Positions 9,683 to 21,282 of a stretch of 64,000 bases of DNA are shown here, piece after piece. The position numbers and the translations under genes are program-made. The first letter of the stretch is position 1. Every line of letters begins with the position of its first letter. Where the stretch lies: positions 2,604,001 through 2,668,000 of the forward strand of contig QYRS01000008.1 in NCBI GenBank assembly GCA_006503535.1, written 5' to 3'. Below the pieces are notes generated by a model. That model was given only the letters and a program-made list of their open reading frames with translations, had not been told where the DNA came from and ran no database searches. Source of the stretch: Arthrinium phaeospermum. Lineage: Eukaryota > Ascomycota > Sordariomycetes > Amphisphaeriales > Apiosporaceae.

Positions 9683-11447
9683 ATGCCAGACAGCGTCGCG
9701 AGCAAGACCGGCGGGGTCGTCGACACGACCGCTTCGGTCGAGAAGCAAAACATGAATGCCGACGAGCTGCGCTTGGCGCAGATGGGTAAGCCAAGCCGCC
9801 CCTTTACCCCGTAGACGATGTCGCAAGCTTACAAGAAACCACAGGCCACACCCAGGAGCTGAAGCGCCACTTCACCATCTTGTCCCTCATCGGCCTCGCG
9901 TCCACGACCACCATTTCCTGGACCGGCTTGGGCCTGGGGATCGTGACCGAGATCAACGCCGGCGGCCCGGGCGCCATCATCTACGGCTTCATCCTGGTCA
10001 CGTTCCTGCAGTCCTTCCTGGGCGCCTCCCTGGGCGAGTTCGTCTCGAGCTACCCGACCGAGGGCGGCATGTACCACTGGATCGCCGCCGTGGCGCCCAA
10101 GAAGATGATGGCCTTCCTCAGTTTCGTCACCGGGTGGTTCACCTGCTTCGGCTGTAAGTGGCGTTCTCTCCAACGGCCCGACCATGACAGAGCGACTTAT
10201 CTCACACTCCAATACCAGGGATCTTCACGACGGCCTCGACGAACCTGATCTACGCGCAGACGCTGGCGGCGCTCATCGCGCTGTACCACGCGGACCTGGA
10301 GCTGCAGACGTGGCAGACCTTCATCATCTACCAGGGCCTCAACCTGGCGACGGCGGGTGTCGTCATGTTCGGGAACCGCATCATCCCGGCACTGAACCGG
10401 TTCTCGCTCTTCTACCTGCAGCTCGGCTGGCTGGCCGTCTTGGTGACCGTCGTGGCCTGCGCGCCCACCCACCAGAGCCCCGAGTTCGTCTTCAAGACCT
10501 GGGTCAACAACACGGGCTGGGAGAACCAGGTCATCTGCTTCGTCACGGGGCTCGTCAACCCGCTCTACAGTTTGGGGGGTCTGGACGGGGTCACGCATAT
10601 TACTGAGGAGATGCCTAACGTAAGAATCCACCCTCAACGCATCCTGCCCCTTTCTTAGCCTGCCATACGCTTGGCGTTACGTGAGGATTGCCAGCTAACT
10701 ACGCTCTAACAGCCCTCCCGCAATGCACCCCTCGCCATTGCCATCACCCTGACCATCGCCTTCGGCACGGGCCTCACCTACCTCATCGCCCTCATGTTCA
10801 GCGTCCAGGACTACGCCGCCCTGGCCTCCACGTCGACGGGCCTGCCGCTAGCCGAGCTGTTCCGGCAGGTGACCCGATCCAGCGGCGGCGCTTTTGGGTT
10901 GACCTTCATCCTCTTCGTCGCCCTGGGCCCCTGCGTCGTCTCGTCGCAGCTATCCACGAGCCGCGTCCTCTGGGCCTTCTCCCGCGACGACGCCGTCCCC
11001 TTCTCCCGCTTCGTCGCGAAAGTGTCCCCGCGCTTCGGCGTGCCCCTCAACGCCCAGATCGCCGTCGCCGCCTGCGTCGCCGCGCTGGGGTGTCTCTACC
11101 TCGGCAGCACCACCGCCTTCAACAGCATGCTCGGCGCCGCCGTCACCATCAACAACGTCGCCTACCTGATCCCGATCGGGACCAACATGCTGACGGGCCG
11201 CCGGCACATGCACCGGGGCCACTTCCACATGGGCGGCGTCTGGGGCTGGGTGGTGAACGGGGTCACGGTGGGGTGGCTGCTGTTCGCCATCGTGTTCTTT
11301 AGTTTCCCCTACTCCATGCCCGTCGCGGCGGAGAGCATGAACTATACTTGTGTCGTCGTTGGGGCGCTGCCTTTCCTCATTTTGGTTTGGTGGTTCGTGG
11401 CGAGGGGGGACTACAAGCGCAAGATTTCGACGCACAAGGAGCATTAA
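9683..11447 (+). CDS. Amino-acid/GABA/choline-type permease (APC superfamily)
   Basis: Exons 9683-9785, 9845-10153, 10219-10619 and 10713-11447 give 515 aa, with GT-AG junctions in frame. The N-terminal tail is cytoplasmic. Then come FTILSLIGLASTTTISWTG and GGPGAIIYGFILVTFLQ, the first helices of the amino-acid permease fold (PF13520). The block LGEFVSSYPTEGGMYHW and WAFSRDDAVPFSRF in the middle are hallmarks of the fungal GABA/choline/polyamine permease group. About 11-12 hydrophobic segments are visible, and the tail ends in a basic-acidic hydrophilic stretch. It should act at the plasma membrane as a proton-coupled importer. The substrate cannot be told from sequence alone. It converges on the Zn2Cys6 gene across the tRNA cluster. 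Confidence 0.92.
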
Positions 11448-12551
11448 GAGAAGGCAACTGACTGGCGGGGAGATATGCGATCGTATGATGTATACGCATT
11501 TGAGCCTAGTCTCGGATACCTTTATAATGGTTCTTTAACTCCATGATGGAGATATTTGATACCAACTATTCTAGTGAGCAATGCTATCACCTCAAAGTAC
11601 TCGAATCACCAGACAGTCTGCTGAATCTGCACCTGCTTGCTCGGAAGTGATTGTACTGAAGCTCCAAAGCGTCAACCGACGATTATAGAGATACAAAGTC
11701 GCCTTACTCTACTCCTCGTGTTTCGTGTTGAGCGTTCTAAATATCCGGGGAGGAAAGATCCGTCCCCCATGCCGACTCGGTCAAGGTCTACCATACAAGG
11801 CAGACTTTCTTCTCAGTCCCAAACCGTCTCCTCCCACATCCCGCATCGTGCGGGTCGCATGATGTCTATCCCTGCTGAATGATGACCAAGCATTGCTACC
11901 GGGATTCCAGGTGTCCTACTTGGAGCACGTGGTGGGTCCTTTCATCCTCGGCGTCTCCGTCCACATTGGAACCACCGGCCCCCGGCCCGGCAATATTGAC
12001 CGGCACGGACAAGCCCGGCTATCCTATGTCGATCCCACCTGCCGGCACCCTTGACCGGACCCCCCTAAAACCTACTTCCTTGGGCCGGCTGGGGTCATGT
12101 AGAGAGCCACTAGTGATGTGCCAACTGCGGGAATGAGCGCTGCATACGGTCCGAGCCTCCTCCTTGGCGACCAACAGGGCCCGGATAACGCCATCCGTCA
12201 GCATACGCTCTAAAGCTTGAATGCAATCCTTACCGGCGGTGATGTATATAATAGTTTCCTTGGTTGGGGCTAGTCCGAGCCCCTCTTCCAAGTTCCCGAT
12301 TAGAAAAGTTGAAAAGGGGGCGATTTGCCGCAACACTATAGCGACCAGACAAAGTCCAGTGTATCATAAAGCTCTATTTAGCCCACAACGAACGGGCATG
12401 ATACTTCATTCTAGACAGTGCTATCTCAGACACTTGAGTATCAGAGAAGGACCGTGCGTCCGATGGAGGTAGCTGTCGTCGCCCACCAATTCACGATCAC
12501 CACCGCGCCGACCATTATATACTTTCATAACGCGGCTTTTCAACATCGATC
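11448..12551. other. Intergenic region downstream of permease, nothing recognised
   Basis: No gene or repeat found. Short frames (for example 12019-12336 minus, 105 codons) have no recognisable motif. Confidence 0.4.
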
Positions 12552-12633
12552 GGGGATGTGGTCTAGTGGTATGACGTTTCCTTAGCATTAATCTGCCTGG
12601 AAAAGGTTGTGAGTTCGATTCTTACCCTCTCCA
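12552..12633 (+). tRNA. Intron-containing tRNA-Ala (anticodon AGC), unusual D arm
   Basis: 82 nt. Acceptor GGGGATG pairs with CCTCTCC except for one T-C mismatch. It includes the G3:U70 wobble with discriminator A73, the alanine identity element. The D arm (GTCTAGTGGTATGAC) resembles that of eukaryotic tRNA-Pro. The anticodon stem TTTCC/GGAAA encloses 17 nt: a 7-nt loop with AGC at 34-36 plus a 10-nt insertion after position 37, the canonical intron site. The T arm is GTGAG-TTCGATT-CTTAC with one wobble. The weak T stem and acceptor mismatch leave open a decaying copy. Confidence 0.65.
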
Positions 12634-12640
12634 CGATTTC

Positions 12641-12646
12641 TTTTTT
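12641..12646 (+). terminator. RNA polymerase III terminator of tRNA-Ala
   Basis: A run of six T residues starts 8 nt after the tRNA 3' end. Confidence 0.65.
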
Positions 12647-12674
12647 GCCCCAGATCTATATTTTGATTAAAAAG

Positions 12675-12745
12675 TATGAAGTGGTGCAACTGGGAATCGA
12701 TCCGTGTTATTGATACCAATTTACCGGTTCAAACCCATCTAACAT
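12675..12745 (+). tRNA. Probable decayed tRNA gene
   Basis: A perfect B box, GGTTCAAACCC, lies at 12726-12736. An A-box-like GGTGCAACTGGG lies at 12683-12694, about 31 nt upstream, a normal spacing. I could not draw a full acceptor stem. The 3' flank of the neighbouring tRNA-Ala (18 bp, 12627-12644) recurs exactly at 12771-12788 just after this sequence. This suggests a duplicated tRNA unit that has decayed. Confidence 0.35.
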
Positions 12746-12788
12746 GCCCAACAAACATTTAAAGTAAAAACTCTCCACGATTTCTTTT

Positions 12789-13758
12789 GCCTCATCGGCG
12801 ATCTTTTTGGTCGTCGTACGGGCTGAAAAGGTCCTATATCATATAACAAACATCCCAAAGTACATACTGGCCAAACCTCAACCAGCGTCTTGCCTAACGC
12901 CATCCCAATAATTAATCAGAAGAGCCTCAGATCCCTGCAAAGACTTCATAAACCCAACCCCTCCGTACGGAATCAGTCCATAATGCGCACTGCCTTGTGC
13001 CACTGTCCAAGTATTCCTATACTGGGCGGCAGTGACCGATACTCAAGTGGACCGGATATTGAGGGCCAGTCCATGGCATGCAAGCGCACCATGAAACTCT
13101 TTTGAGGGCGTCTACCTGCCCTAGAAGGCATGGGCAGCGACGGCGCGCACAGGTCGGATGGAGCAGGCAGCATATCCCAAGCAAACACCCAAGACGACAA
13201 ATCCTTTAGGAGAATAAGGCATCATGAAAGGCAGATGCGAGATCGTCGTCGCCACGGGCGCCTATGGCGACAGAGACTCGCGAGTTCTTGACGAGACTGC
13301 TTGCGAGTGCACCCTTGCAGCATGGATTGGTGCCGACGAGGATGTGGTGCTAAAGCGGCGGGCTCAAGATGAGCAAAAACAGGTGGCGCCCTCGCCGAAA
13401 CGGACTGATGTTAGCTCGGTTGAATGAGAACTGCCGTGCTAGACAGGTGTGAGGATGGCCGCCGTACCGAGTAGAACCAAGCGGCCCATTCGCTAGAATG
13501 GGGGACTCCTGGCAATGCTGCACCAATCACTGAGCTCCGAACTATGCATGGGGAGCGATGTCAGAGGCCAGAAGAAGCTGGCAAGCATGGCTCACCCATC
13601 TTGCGTATCCACGCCGTATCGAGATTCCCTCTCGCCATTCGAGGGAGTTCGCGCGGTGGAGGGCGACCCGGCCCGCCCATGACATGTCCATTAGTGACAG
13701 TGCATGACAAGACCGGAAGAATCCAGATCAATCAACATCAACCCAAGCCGTACCTTCA
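12789..13758. other. Intergenic region downstream of Zn2Cys6 gene
   Basis: No gene recognised. Frames at 13224-13427 and 13544-13831 are short and featureless. It likely includes the 3'UTR of the regulator on the minus strand. Confidence 0.35.
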
Positions 13759-15793
13759 TCACAAAGCTGCCCCCTGCAACTGCGGCGCCAAAGGCCAAGC
13801 CGGATACGTCACCTGCTGCAGACTAGCCTGATCAAAAATCTGCCACGAGTAATCAAACGACGGGCTCAGGGGCGACTGCAGCGTCGCCGCGTTGGTGGCG
13901 GCAGCACCGGCACCGGGATCGCGCAGCGCCGTCGGGCTCGGCGTCTGCACCGCCTCGAGGCTCTGCTCCAGGCGCGTGACGAGCTTGTTGCGGAGGCTGG
14001 GGCGGGGCTCGTGGGTCTGCCGCAGCATCTCGAGGTGGATGCGGATGTTGGTGAGGTCTGGCCGAAATGTGTCAGTACTTAGGTAGTCTTGGTTGTTGGG
14101 AAACAATAGAGAAGTAAAAAAGAAAGTGAGTAAAGGAAAAGCAAACGTACCATCCAGCTCCCCCGCCCCGCCCTCGACGGCCTGCAGCACAATCAGCGCC
14201 GCCCAAGTAATCATGACGAAATCCCAATTCGACCAGATGGACTTGTCGTTGAGATGCAGCCGCAGCGTCGCGCGCGCCGAGAGCAGCAGCTCGAACTGCT
14301 CGTGGGGCGTGATGCTGTTCGAGTAGAGATTGCAGCCCCGCGCCGGGTGGTAGATGGACAGCACGACGAGACGATGCAGCACGTACTGCCGGAACACCAG
14401 GGCGCGGTCCTGCTCCGACATGGCCGACGACGAGGCCGAGGATAGCGACGGGTCGTGCGCGCCGGCGGAGCCAGACCCAGAGGGCCCGTTGCTGCTGAAG
14501 TCGACGAGCCACTCGTCCAGCTGCCGCGCCCAGTCCCGTATGACGGCCGCATCCACCGCGCTGAAAGCACAAGTCGCCCCCGTCGCGTCAGGTGGGGCCC
14601 CGCTCGTATTAAAACAAGACCAGATCGTGGGCAAGCCGCGCCCCGTAAAGTGCGCGAGCCCCGTATGCATCATGCGCGAGAGCCGGTACAGCTGATCGCG
14701 CGGCGAGATGCGCAGCGTCGGCAGCGGCGCCTCGATGGGGATGATGGGGCACGACAGATGCAGCGACGCGTGCTCGAGGTCGACGATCTGGCACCCACTA
14801 AATAAACGGCGCCACTCGCGCGACCGCTCGTCGACGTGGGGCGGGCAGTGCTCGAGGATCAGCCGGTACGCGACCGAGATCCAGATGCCCGTCTCGCGGA
14901 CGTAGGCCTCGGTCAGCAGGCCCGCCAAAATGATACCCAGCACCGTCTGGAAGGCCCACTCCTCGGCCTCGACGACGTCGGCGTGGTCCGGGGGCCGGCC
15001 GATCTCGCTGCCGGGGATGCTGAGCTGGGCGATGGCGTGGCACAGGACCGCGAAGTAGTGGGGCGCCAGCTCCGCCACCTCGGGCGTCCCGCGCGCGCTC
15101 GAGCAGTAGAGGATCGAGGCCAGCAGGACCGGCCGCGGCGACGAGAAGGTCTGCTTACTGGGGAGGAAGTGCAGGCGCGGCATCGTCTCGTGGAAGCGGA
15201 GCCAGAGCTGCTTGATCATGCTCCGCTGCCAGATGATGCCGCCGCTCACGGAGGGCGGGGAAATCTTCTCCAAGGAGGCGGCAGCCATCCACAGCGCGCT
15301 CAGCGCGTGGTCCTCGGGCGTCTCGGCCTCGTCTTCTTCCATCGGGCCACCGTTCGGCGGGTCCGTTCCTAGGCAGCTGTCATCGGGCGCGCTGAAGCCC
15401 AGATAATCCTCAATCATCTTAAGGCGCCGCATGACCGTCTTGTTGATCTCGGCCTGGGACGGGTCCAGGACGCCCAGGTTGATGGGAAGCCCGGCGGCAT
15501 TGGCCCGAGGCACGAAGATGCAGGGGACGCCAGACCGGTGACATCGCCGACATGTATTCCCATTATCTATGCGACACTTCATCTTCTGTCTCCGGCAATT
15601 GACTGTTTACCAACAGGAGCATGAGTACACAACACGTGACACATGGCACAATGGATCAGAAGGATGGGCTAGGGTGCTACTGACTGCATGCTTTGCGGGC
15701 TTTCGGCTCGGTGGACTCTTCTGACCGCGACTCGTCGGCCGGGTTGCTCGGCCCGGCGTTTACGCTGCCCGGGGACATATTGTTGTTCGTCAT
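13759..15793 (-). CDS. Zn(II)2Cys6 transcription factor with fungal-specific domain
   Basis: Exons 15793-15685, 15602-14151 and 14057-13759 give 619 aa. Splicing exon 1 to 2 creates the binuclear zinc cluster KACINCRRQKMKC followed by TCRRCHRSGVPC. The cysteines are C36, C39, C46, C54, C57 and C64. The centre matches the fungal-specific transcription factor domain (PF04082-like), with EEWAFQTVLGIILAGLLTEA and WISVAYRLILEHCPP around residues 210-250. Intron 2 is 93 nt, a multiple of three and free of stops, so retention would add 31 hydrophobic residues without shifting frame. Intron 1 has an uncommon GTCAGT donor. The first ATG of exon 1 could also be at 15887-15889. It is nuclear by family. 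Targets are unknown; the divergent hexokinase-like gene is the obvious neighbour. Confidence 0.9.
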
Positions 15794-16732
15794 CTTGGGA
15801 CCCGGTGCGCGATGCCGAAGAAGAAAGTCAGCAGCGGCAATTTGGGGGGTTGTGCGTCGCCAAAGGATGCCCCACGTTGGGGAAAACACGGCAAATGGCC
15901 GACGACTCAGCAGAGTTCAGGTATTGGCGTAGTAATACAGTTCGGACGGGGCCCCGCTGGAGATCTCAAGTAAGATTCCATACGCTGTCACAATGGAAAC
16001 AGTCGTATTGATCAATGGTGATGGTTGTGGGAACCGGTCCAGAATTGCTCGTCAAAGATTGTTGCAATTGCATCCGTAGACCACTGAAGAGATCCAGGCC
16101 TGGGGCCTGGGGCCTGAGCCGAGGATCAGGTGAGAAACCCATGAGCGCTCCCCGTCCGACACTGCGGCGAGCGTGCGAGCATGGGGGCGATTGATAGTGG
16201 CTTACGACCTACCCCCTGGGGTAACGGGTAGTGGGGTTGGTCGCTATCGGTGGAGTCGAACAGTTTTATCCACCACGATTGTACAAGTTCCTCTTAGCAA
16301 TTGCATTGCCTTCACGTTCGAGCCGTGCAGGCATGCCAGCCAGGTGCATCGTGGGTCGAGGGGAGCCATCCGGTATTCTCGGCTAAATGGCCGGGTATGC
16401 TTGACGCATCCATGGTTGCATGGGGTGCACCTTTCGCTAAGTAATAATTAAGACAACTCCACCTACCCGGTCGGCTCCTCAGAGAATCAGCGAAATACCG
16501 GGCATTGCAGAATGCCTATGGCGGATCAGCATCGGTGTTTGATGGAATTCTGCAGCATAGATCTCGTTGCTTTTTTGCGTGTGGATTTCACCATGTTGCC
16601 TTCTTCCCATAGATCGCGTGAAGCCCTTTGGGATCTCATGCATCATTATCACTTCAGCTGTTCCTTGATTGGGGTCGCTGGTAGTTGCGCCCCTTTCCTT
16701 CGACCGTAAAGAAAACGATTGAAGCTTGTGTG
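15794..16732. other. Divergent promoter region between Zn2Cys6 regulator and hexokinase-like gene
   Basis: This 0.94-kb region contains the start regions of two divergent genes. A GGCCTGGGG-type tandem repeat (CTGGGGCCTGGGGCCTG) occurs near 16098-16115. No other gene is seen. Confidence 0.4.
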
Positions 16733-18609
16733 ATGTCGGCCAGCGATGCGGTTTCCTCGTCAGGCTTGCTTGCCCGGGCAGAGCAGATCGCCCAAGAGTT
16801 CGAATTTAGTAACCAGGATGCGCGCAAGGTGACTGCACACTTCGTGGAGCACATGAGTAAGTCATCATGGAAACCGTTTTCCCAGGGCGATCGAATAGTT
16901 ACTAACAAGCGACACCGATAGAGAAGGCTTTGGGGCAGCCAGACAGCCTCAGCCAGATCCCGTCGTACGTGAGGGCAATTCCGACCGGGCGGGAGACGGG
17001 AGTGTTCCTGGCCGTCGACCTGGGAGGGACCAATTGCCGAATCTGCTCCGTCAATTTGCACGGCGATGGCACATACTCGCTAGTGCAGACGAAATACCCG
17101 ATACCCCGTCCTATCACGGTCACCCAGAGCTACAAGCCGCTCTTCCGGTTCATCGCCGAAAAGATCCGGGACTTTCTTGAGGAACACCCAGAGGCCGATA
17201 TACACGATGGGAAACTAGGTTCAGCGGGCGCGCTTCCGCGGCGCGAAGACTTTCGGAAATTGGGGTTCACCTTCAGCTTCACCTACGAGCAACACTCGCT
17301 GGCCAGAGGGAGCGTGATGGCCTGGGATAAGGGCTGGGACATCCCCGAGGCGCTAGGTCGGGACCCTTGCGAGATGCTGCAAGAGAGCTTGGACGAGCTC
17401 GGGGTCCCCGTCCTGGTGGTGGCGCTGGCGAATGATAGCGTCGGCACGTTGCTCACTCGCGCTTACACGGCGTCGTCCCAAGGGAAGGCTTCTGCCCGGA
17501 TGACGACCATAGGAGCCATCTTCGGCACCGGGACCAACGCCGCCTACGTGGAGAAGCTGGAGAACGTCAAGAGGCTGCACGGCCGGCCAGAGTTCCAGGC
17601 CCGCGGTCCTGACGATTTGATGGTCATCAATACAGAGTGGGGCTGCTTCGGGGACGGCCAGGAAGGCCTGCTCCCGTCGACCGAGTACGATGAACTCCTC
17701 GATGCGGCGTCACCACACCCGCGGCAAGAGTTGACAGAGAAACGGATATCGGGGCTATACTTGGGAGAACTCTTAAGGCTGGTTGTTCTACGTCTGGTCG
17801 ACGAAAACCTGTTCAGCATGACGCTGCACCCAGAATCACCAGTCTTCCAAAAAGACGGCATTGAGAGTTCACTGCTGTCGCACATTGCTGAGGATGACAG
17901 TACTGACCTCTCAAAAGCTATCGTGCACATAACCGAAACGTTGCGAGCGAACAACGTTTCGGTGGCTGATGCGCGCGCAATTCAAGTGGTCGCCGAGGCC
18001 ATTGCGCGCCGGGCTGCCCGTCTGGCTGGAGTAGCGCTCGCTGCCATCATTTTGCAATGCGACCAGTCGCGCGAATCGCCGTCGACAGCGTCGTCCCTTC
18101 TATCCAAGTCAGATGCAGTGAGAGTAGCCCACAAGCCAATAGCGACAGAGAACTTGAAATCAAACTCGAATTCGAGCAGGAGTCGCAGTAGCAGGTTCAG
18201 CGCAATGTGCCGACGCTTCAGGCTGTTCATTTACGGGGTAGTGCGGAGTTTAGGCCTGGGGTGGCTCCTCCGACCCGCTATGGCGGGCAAGAAGTCGTCC
18301 TCTGGAGCCCTATCCGTCGTGTCACCAGAACGACCACCAAGCCTGTCATCGACCAAAATTGAAGATGAGGAAGATGGAAATATAGTCGAGGTGGGTGTGG
18401 ATGGCTCCCTGATCGAATTCTATCCAACTTTTGAGCGGGATATGCGCGAAGCAGTGGGAGACGTGCTGGGACCCGGCCACGAGAAGCGTCTGCGAATTGG
18501 GATGGCCAAAGATGGGTCTGGGGTTGGAGCAGCGCTTGTCGCACTGGCCGCCACCATGCAAGAAGAAACATCAGGAGACATCAACACAAACATGATTAAT
18601 CCAATCTGA
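16733..18609 (+). CDS. Atypical hexokinase-like protein with large C-lobe insertion
   Basis: Exons 16733-16856 and 16922-18609 give 603 aa; typical fungal hexokinases have about 480-500. Phosphate-1 motif VFLAVDLGGTNCRI lies near residue 70. The catalytic aspartate near residue 213 is kept but sits in LANDSVGTLL instead of the usual NDTTGT. INTEWGCFGD and the adenosine block KDGSGVGAALVAL are intact. The sugar-binding loop reads GFTFSFTYEQ where active enzymes have SFP or SYP, and WDKGW replaces WTKGF. About 100 residues (roughly 418-522), rich in S, R and N with a short hydrophobic patch LFIYGVVRSLGLGWLL, are inserted before VDGSLIEFYP. This resembles the regulatory, weakly or non-catalytic hexokinase-like proteins of filamentous fungi (A. 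nidulans XprF/HxkC type), an assignment I make by analogy. Confidence 0.88.
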
Positions 18610-18734
18610 ACGAACCATACCAACTAGATCTACTAATACATATATGTCTATCTCAAAAGCAACATCTAGATAGATTTGATTTATCATTCATACCTAGTCA
18701 AAGTGCTCCTTCAATTAAGAGCATGTGCTGGTTT

Positions 18735-20265
18735 CTAAGCATCTTGCTCCCGTCTCTTCTCCTCCATCCCCTCCCGCAGGATCTTGATCTGCTTCTTGAT
18801 CTCGACCCAGAGGACGAGATCCTCCAACTCGTCGCCGCCGCCATCAACGACACCGACCCAGTCGTCCTCAAGCTCCCGGATCGTCAACTGCCCATCACCA
18901 CCACCACCGAATAACCGTACGGTCTTCTCCTCCTTCTTCTCCTTCTTCGCCCTCTGCGCAATCGCCAGCAGCGCCGCCACGAACGCCTCCTGGATGTAAG
19001 CAAAACTGAACTCGTCCGTGATATCCGCAATCGCCCCGCACAGCGCGTTGGGGAACTCGACGTCCTCGTTGCCCGCGAGCTTGCCTTGCCAGAAGCGGCA
19101 GTACGCGACGCGCTGCGCCCGGTCCGGGTCCGGGAAGTGGTACTTGCGGTCGAAGCGCGAGGGCCGCTTGGCGAGGCCCGGGTCCAGGCGGTCGAGGTGG
19201 TTGGTGCTGCCGACCATGAAGATGCCGTCGTTGTTCTTGAGCCCGTCCACCTCGTTGAGGAAGTAGCTCCGCACGCCGTCGTCGATGAGCGAGTCCAGGT
19301 CCTCGAAGACGAGGTAGCAGGGCGCGAACTCGCGGGCTTTTCCGAAGATTTGCTTGATGGAGAACTCGGGGCCCGCGTACTGTGTTCGGGTAGGTTAGCG
19401 CTGTGATGACTTCTGGTTCTCGATGATTCAAGTAGATATTACGTACCGAGGCTAATGACCGTACATAGAGAGTCGGCACGGGCACGTCCATGTCGTAGAG
19501 CATGTGCATCGTCGCCTTGATGGAAACAGTCTTGCCATTGCCAGGCGGGCCATGGTAAATGATGCCGCGCTTCCACGGAACCCGGAGCTTGGCGTAGGTC
19601 TCGCGGCTCTCGAAGAAAGAGAGATGGTCGTCGATCAGGGACTTCTTCATGTCCGCGTCCAGGATTACCTGGTCCCAGGACGCCTTCTGGATACTCGCGT
19701 ACAGCTCGCGATTCTTCTGCCACACGCCCTGGTCGTACACCCAGATCTCGTTGTGCAGGTCAGCGCCCCAGCGCCCGGCCTCGAGGAGCAACTGCTGCGC
19801 CTGCGGCTTGCTCGTCGTCAACACATAATAGTTGCGCACGCTCGGGTAGGCCATGCTGCCGTCGCGGCCGTCGACCAGGTAGACCAGGAACTCATGGCCG
19901 CGCCACTTGTACAGGTACTTGCCGAACAGGACCTGCTCACCGAGCGCGCCGAGGGCGCCGTCGAGGCGGCGCGCGGGCGGGAGGTAGGTGTCCCACTGCA
20001 GGGACAAGCCGTTGGCGTCATCTACGGGCTCACAACTGGCGAGACCGGCGCGCGCGTAGGCCAGGAGCTCGCAGCTGTAGGCCGGGGTAACGACGAGCTC
20101 GAGGTTGGGATAGTTCACCTTCAGCCGCTGGGATATGAAGGCGTCGGTGTTGACCCGGTGCGCATCGCTGTGCTGGAAGAATTCGCTCGTGGTGTTATCA
20201 AATCGCCGGCGGGCTGGGGCGGCCGCCTTGGCGGTGGCAGTGGCGGCTGCTCGGTTTGGAAGCAT
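18735..20265 (-). CDS. Bcs1-like AAA ATPase
   Basis: Exons 20265-19447 and 19379-18735 give 487 aa, with a phase-0 GT-AG intron. Walker A GPPGNGKT is at residues 239-246. Walker B CYLVFEDLDSL is near 295-305, with the E-D-x-D order usual in Bcs1-type AAA proteins. Sensor-1 GSTNHLDRLDPGL and the arginines of KRPSRFDRKY follow, then the family motif HFPDPDRAQRV. There is no N-terminal transmembrane helix or mitochondrial Bcs1 import region. It therefore belongs to the soluble fungal group of Bcs1-like ATPases of unknown substrate, not to true BCS1 of complex III assembly. The C-terminus is strongly charged (K/E-rich and D/E-rich). The gene is convergent with the hexokinase-like gene, with 125 bp between stops. 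Confidence 0.92.
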
Positions 20266-21282
20266 TTTGTCACTGAATTGGCGCCAAAGGTCTAGCTAAA
20301 TGAATCACGATTCGAGGAATGCGAGAAAAGATATATGACTTATTTAGATGATGTTCAGACGTTATGGGTCAAAAGAACCCAAACACACTTGGTACCGATT
20401 TTCGTTGCCTAACGGGTCTCCATGTTTGTTGGTTGCCCCAGTACGGTACGCCGTCAGCGAGTGCGGGGGTCAGCAGCGCTGCGCCACCAACCAATCCTCC
20501 CGCTGCTGTTCCACGAATGACGCAGCAATCGACATTGGTGTTACGACGTTGGCGATTGGCTAACGGAAGCCGTTCGTCACTTGAGAGCTCAGGTACGCAT
20601 GGCACTACATCCAGTCTGCATTTGCAAGCGCGATACCAGAATCAATGTTCAACAGCTGAGTGCACCTGATCGACTCGTCCTGATCTACGAGCAGGTTAAT
20701 CAGTCGCGCGTCCAGTTCCCCGGTTCGATTTAATAGGCCAAGTAATCTACCTACTGTCTAAGGAGGCTAGTGCTGGCGAACTTGTCGATGGCTTACCTCA
20801 TGGCTTGGTATCTCCTTGATGGCGATTGCGCTGCTCAACTTTTCGTACAGTACTTCCCGGGGATAATTCAACGGGCCAGATTATTCAATCGGGTATTCCA
20901 TTTAATGGAATAAACGTTATGCCAATAACATCTGGAAGTATGTACAGTACGGCATAATTTGGTGGGAGCAACGGTCTCGCTATCAAGTGGATGGCACTTT
21001 GGTCCTAGGTTGCCATGATGCCTTCCAACAATTGATGCCCCAGCGAGGAGAGTGCGACTGCCACATCTCTAGGAAAGCTCGGCGCACCTCGTTCGTCATT
21101 CAAGGTGCACTTGCAGCTGCACTTCTCGTTGCTGGTAAAATGGCACCCCTCTCGATTCTTCTTCCAACCTCTCTTCCAAGCTTTATTCACACCACCAAAG
21201 CTGTACCAAACCACCACTCCTCTCCCAAAACATACTCTTCTACTGTTTGTTCTCTCGGCTCCAGTATCTCGTCCACTCTCCA
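20266..21282. other. Intergenic region upstream of AAA ATPase
   Basis: No gene or RNA recognised. The region 20660-20950 is relatively AT-rich. Confidence 0.4.

Noticed and set aside
12675..12745. Reading the sequence after tRNA-Ala as a minus-strand tRNA
   Set aside because: A B-box-like ATCGATTCCC exists on the minus strand, but the plus-strand boxes fit better and agree with the duplicated flank.
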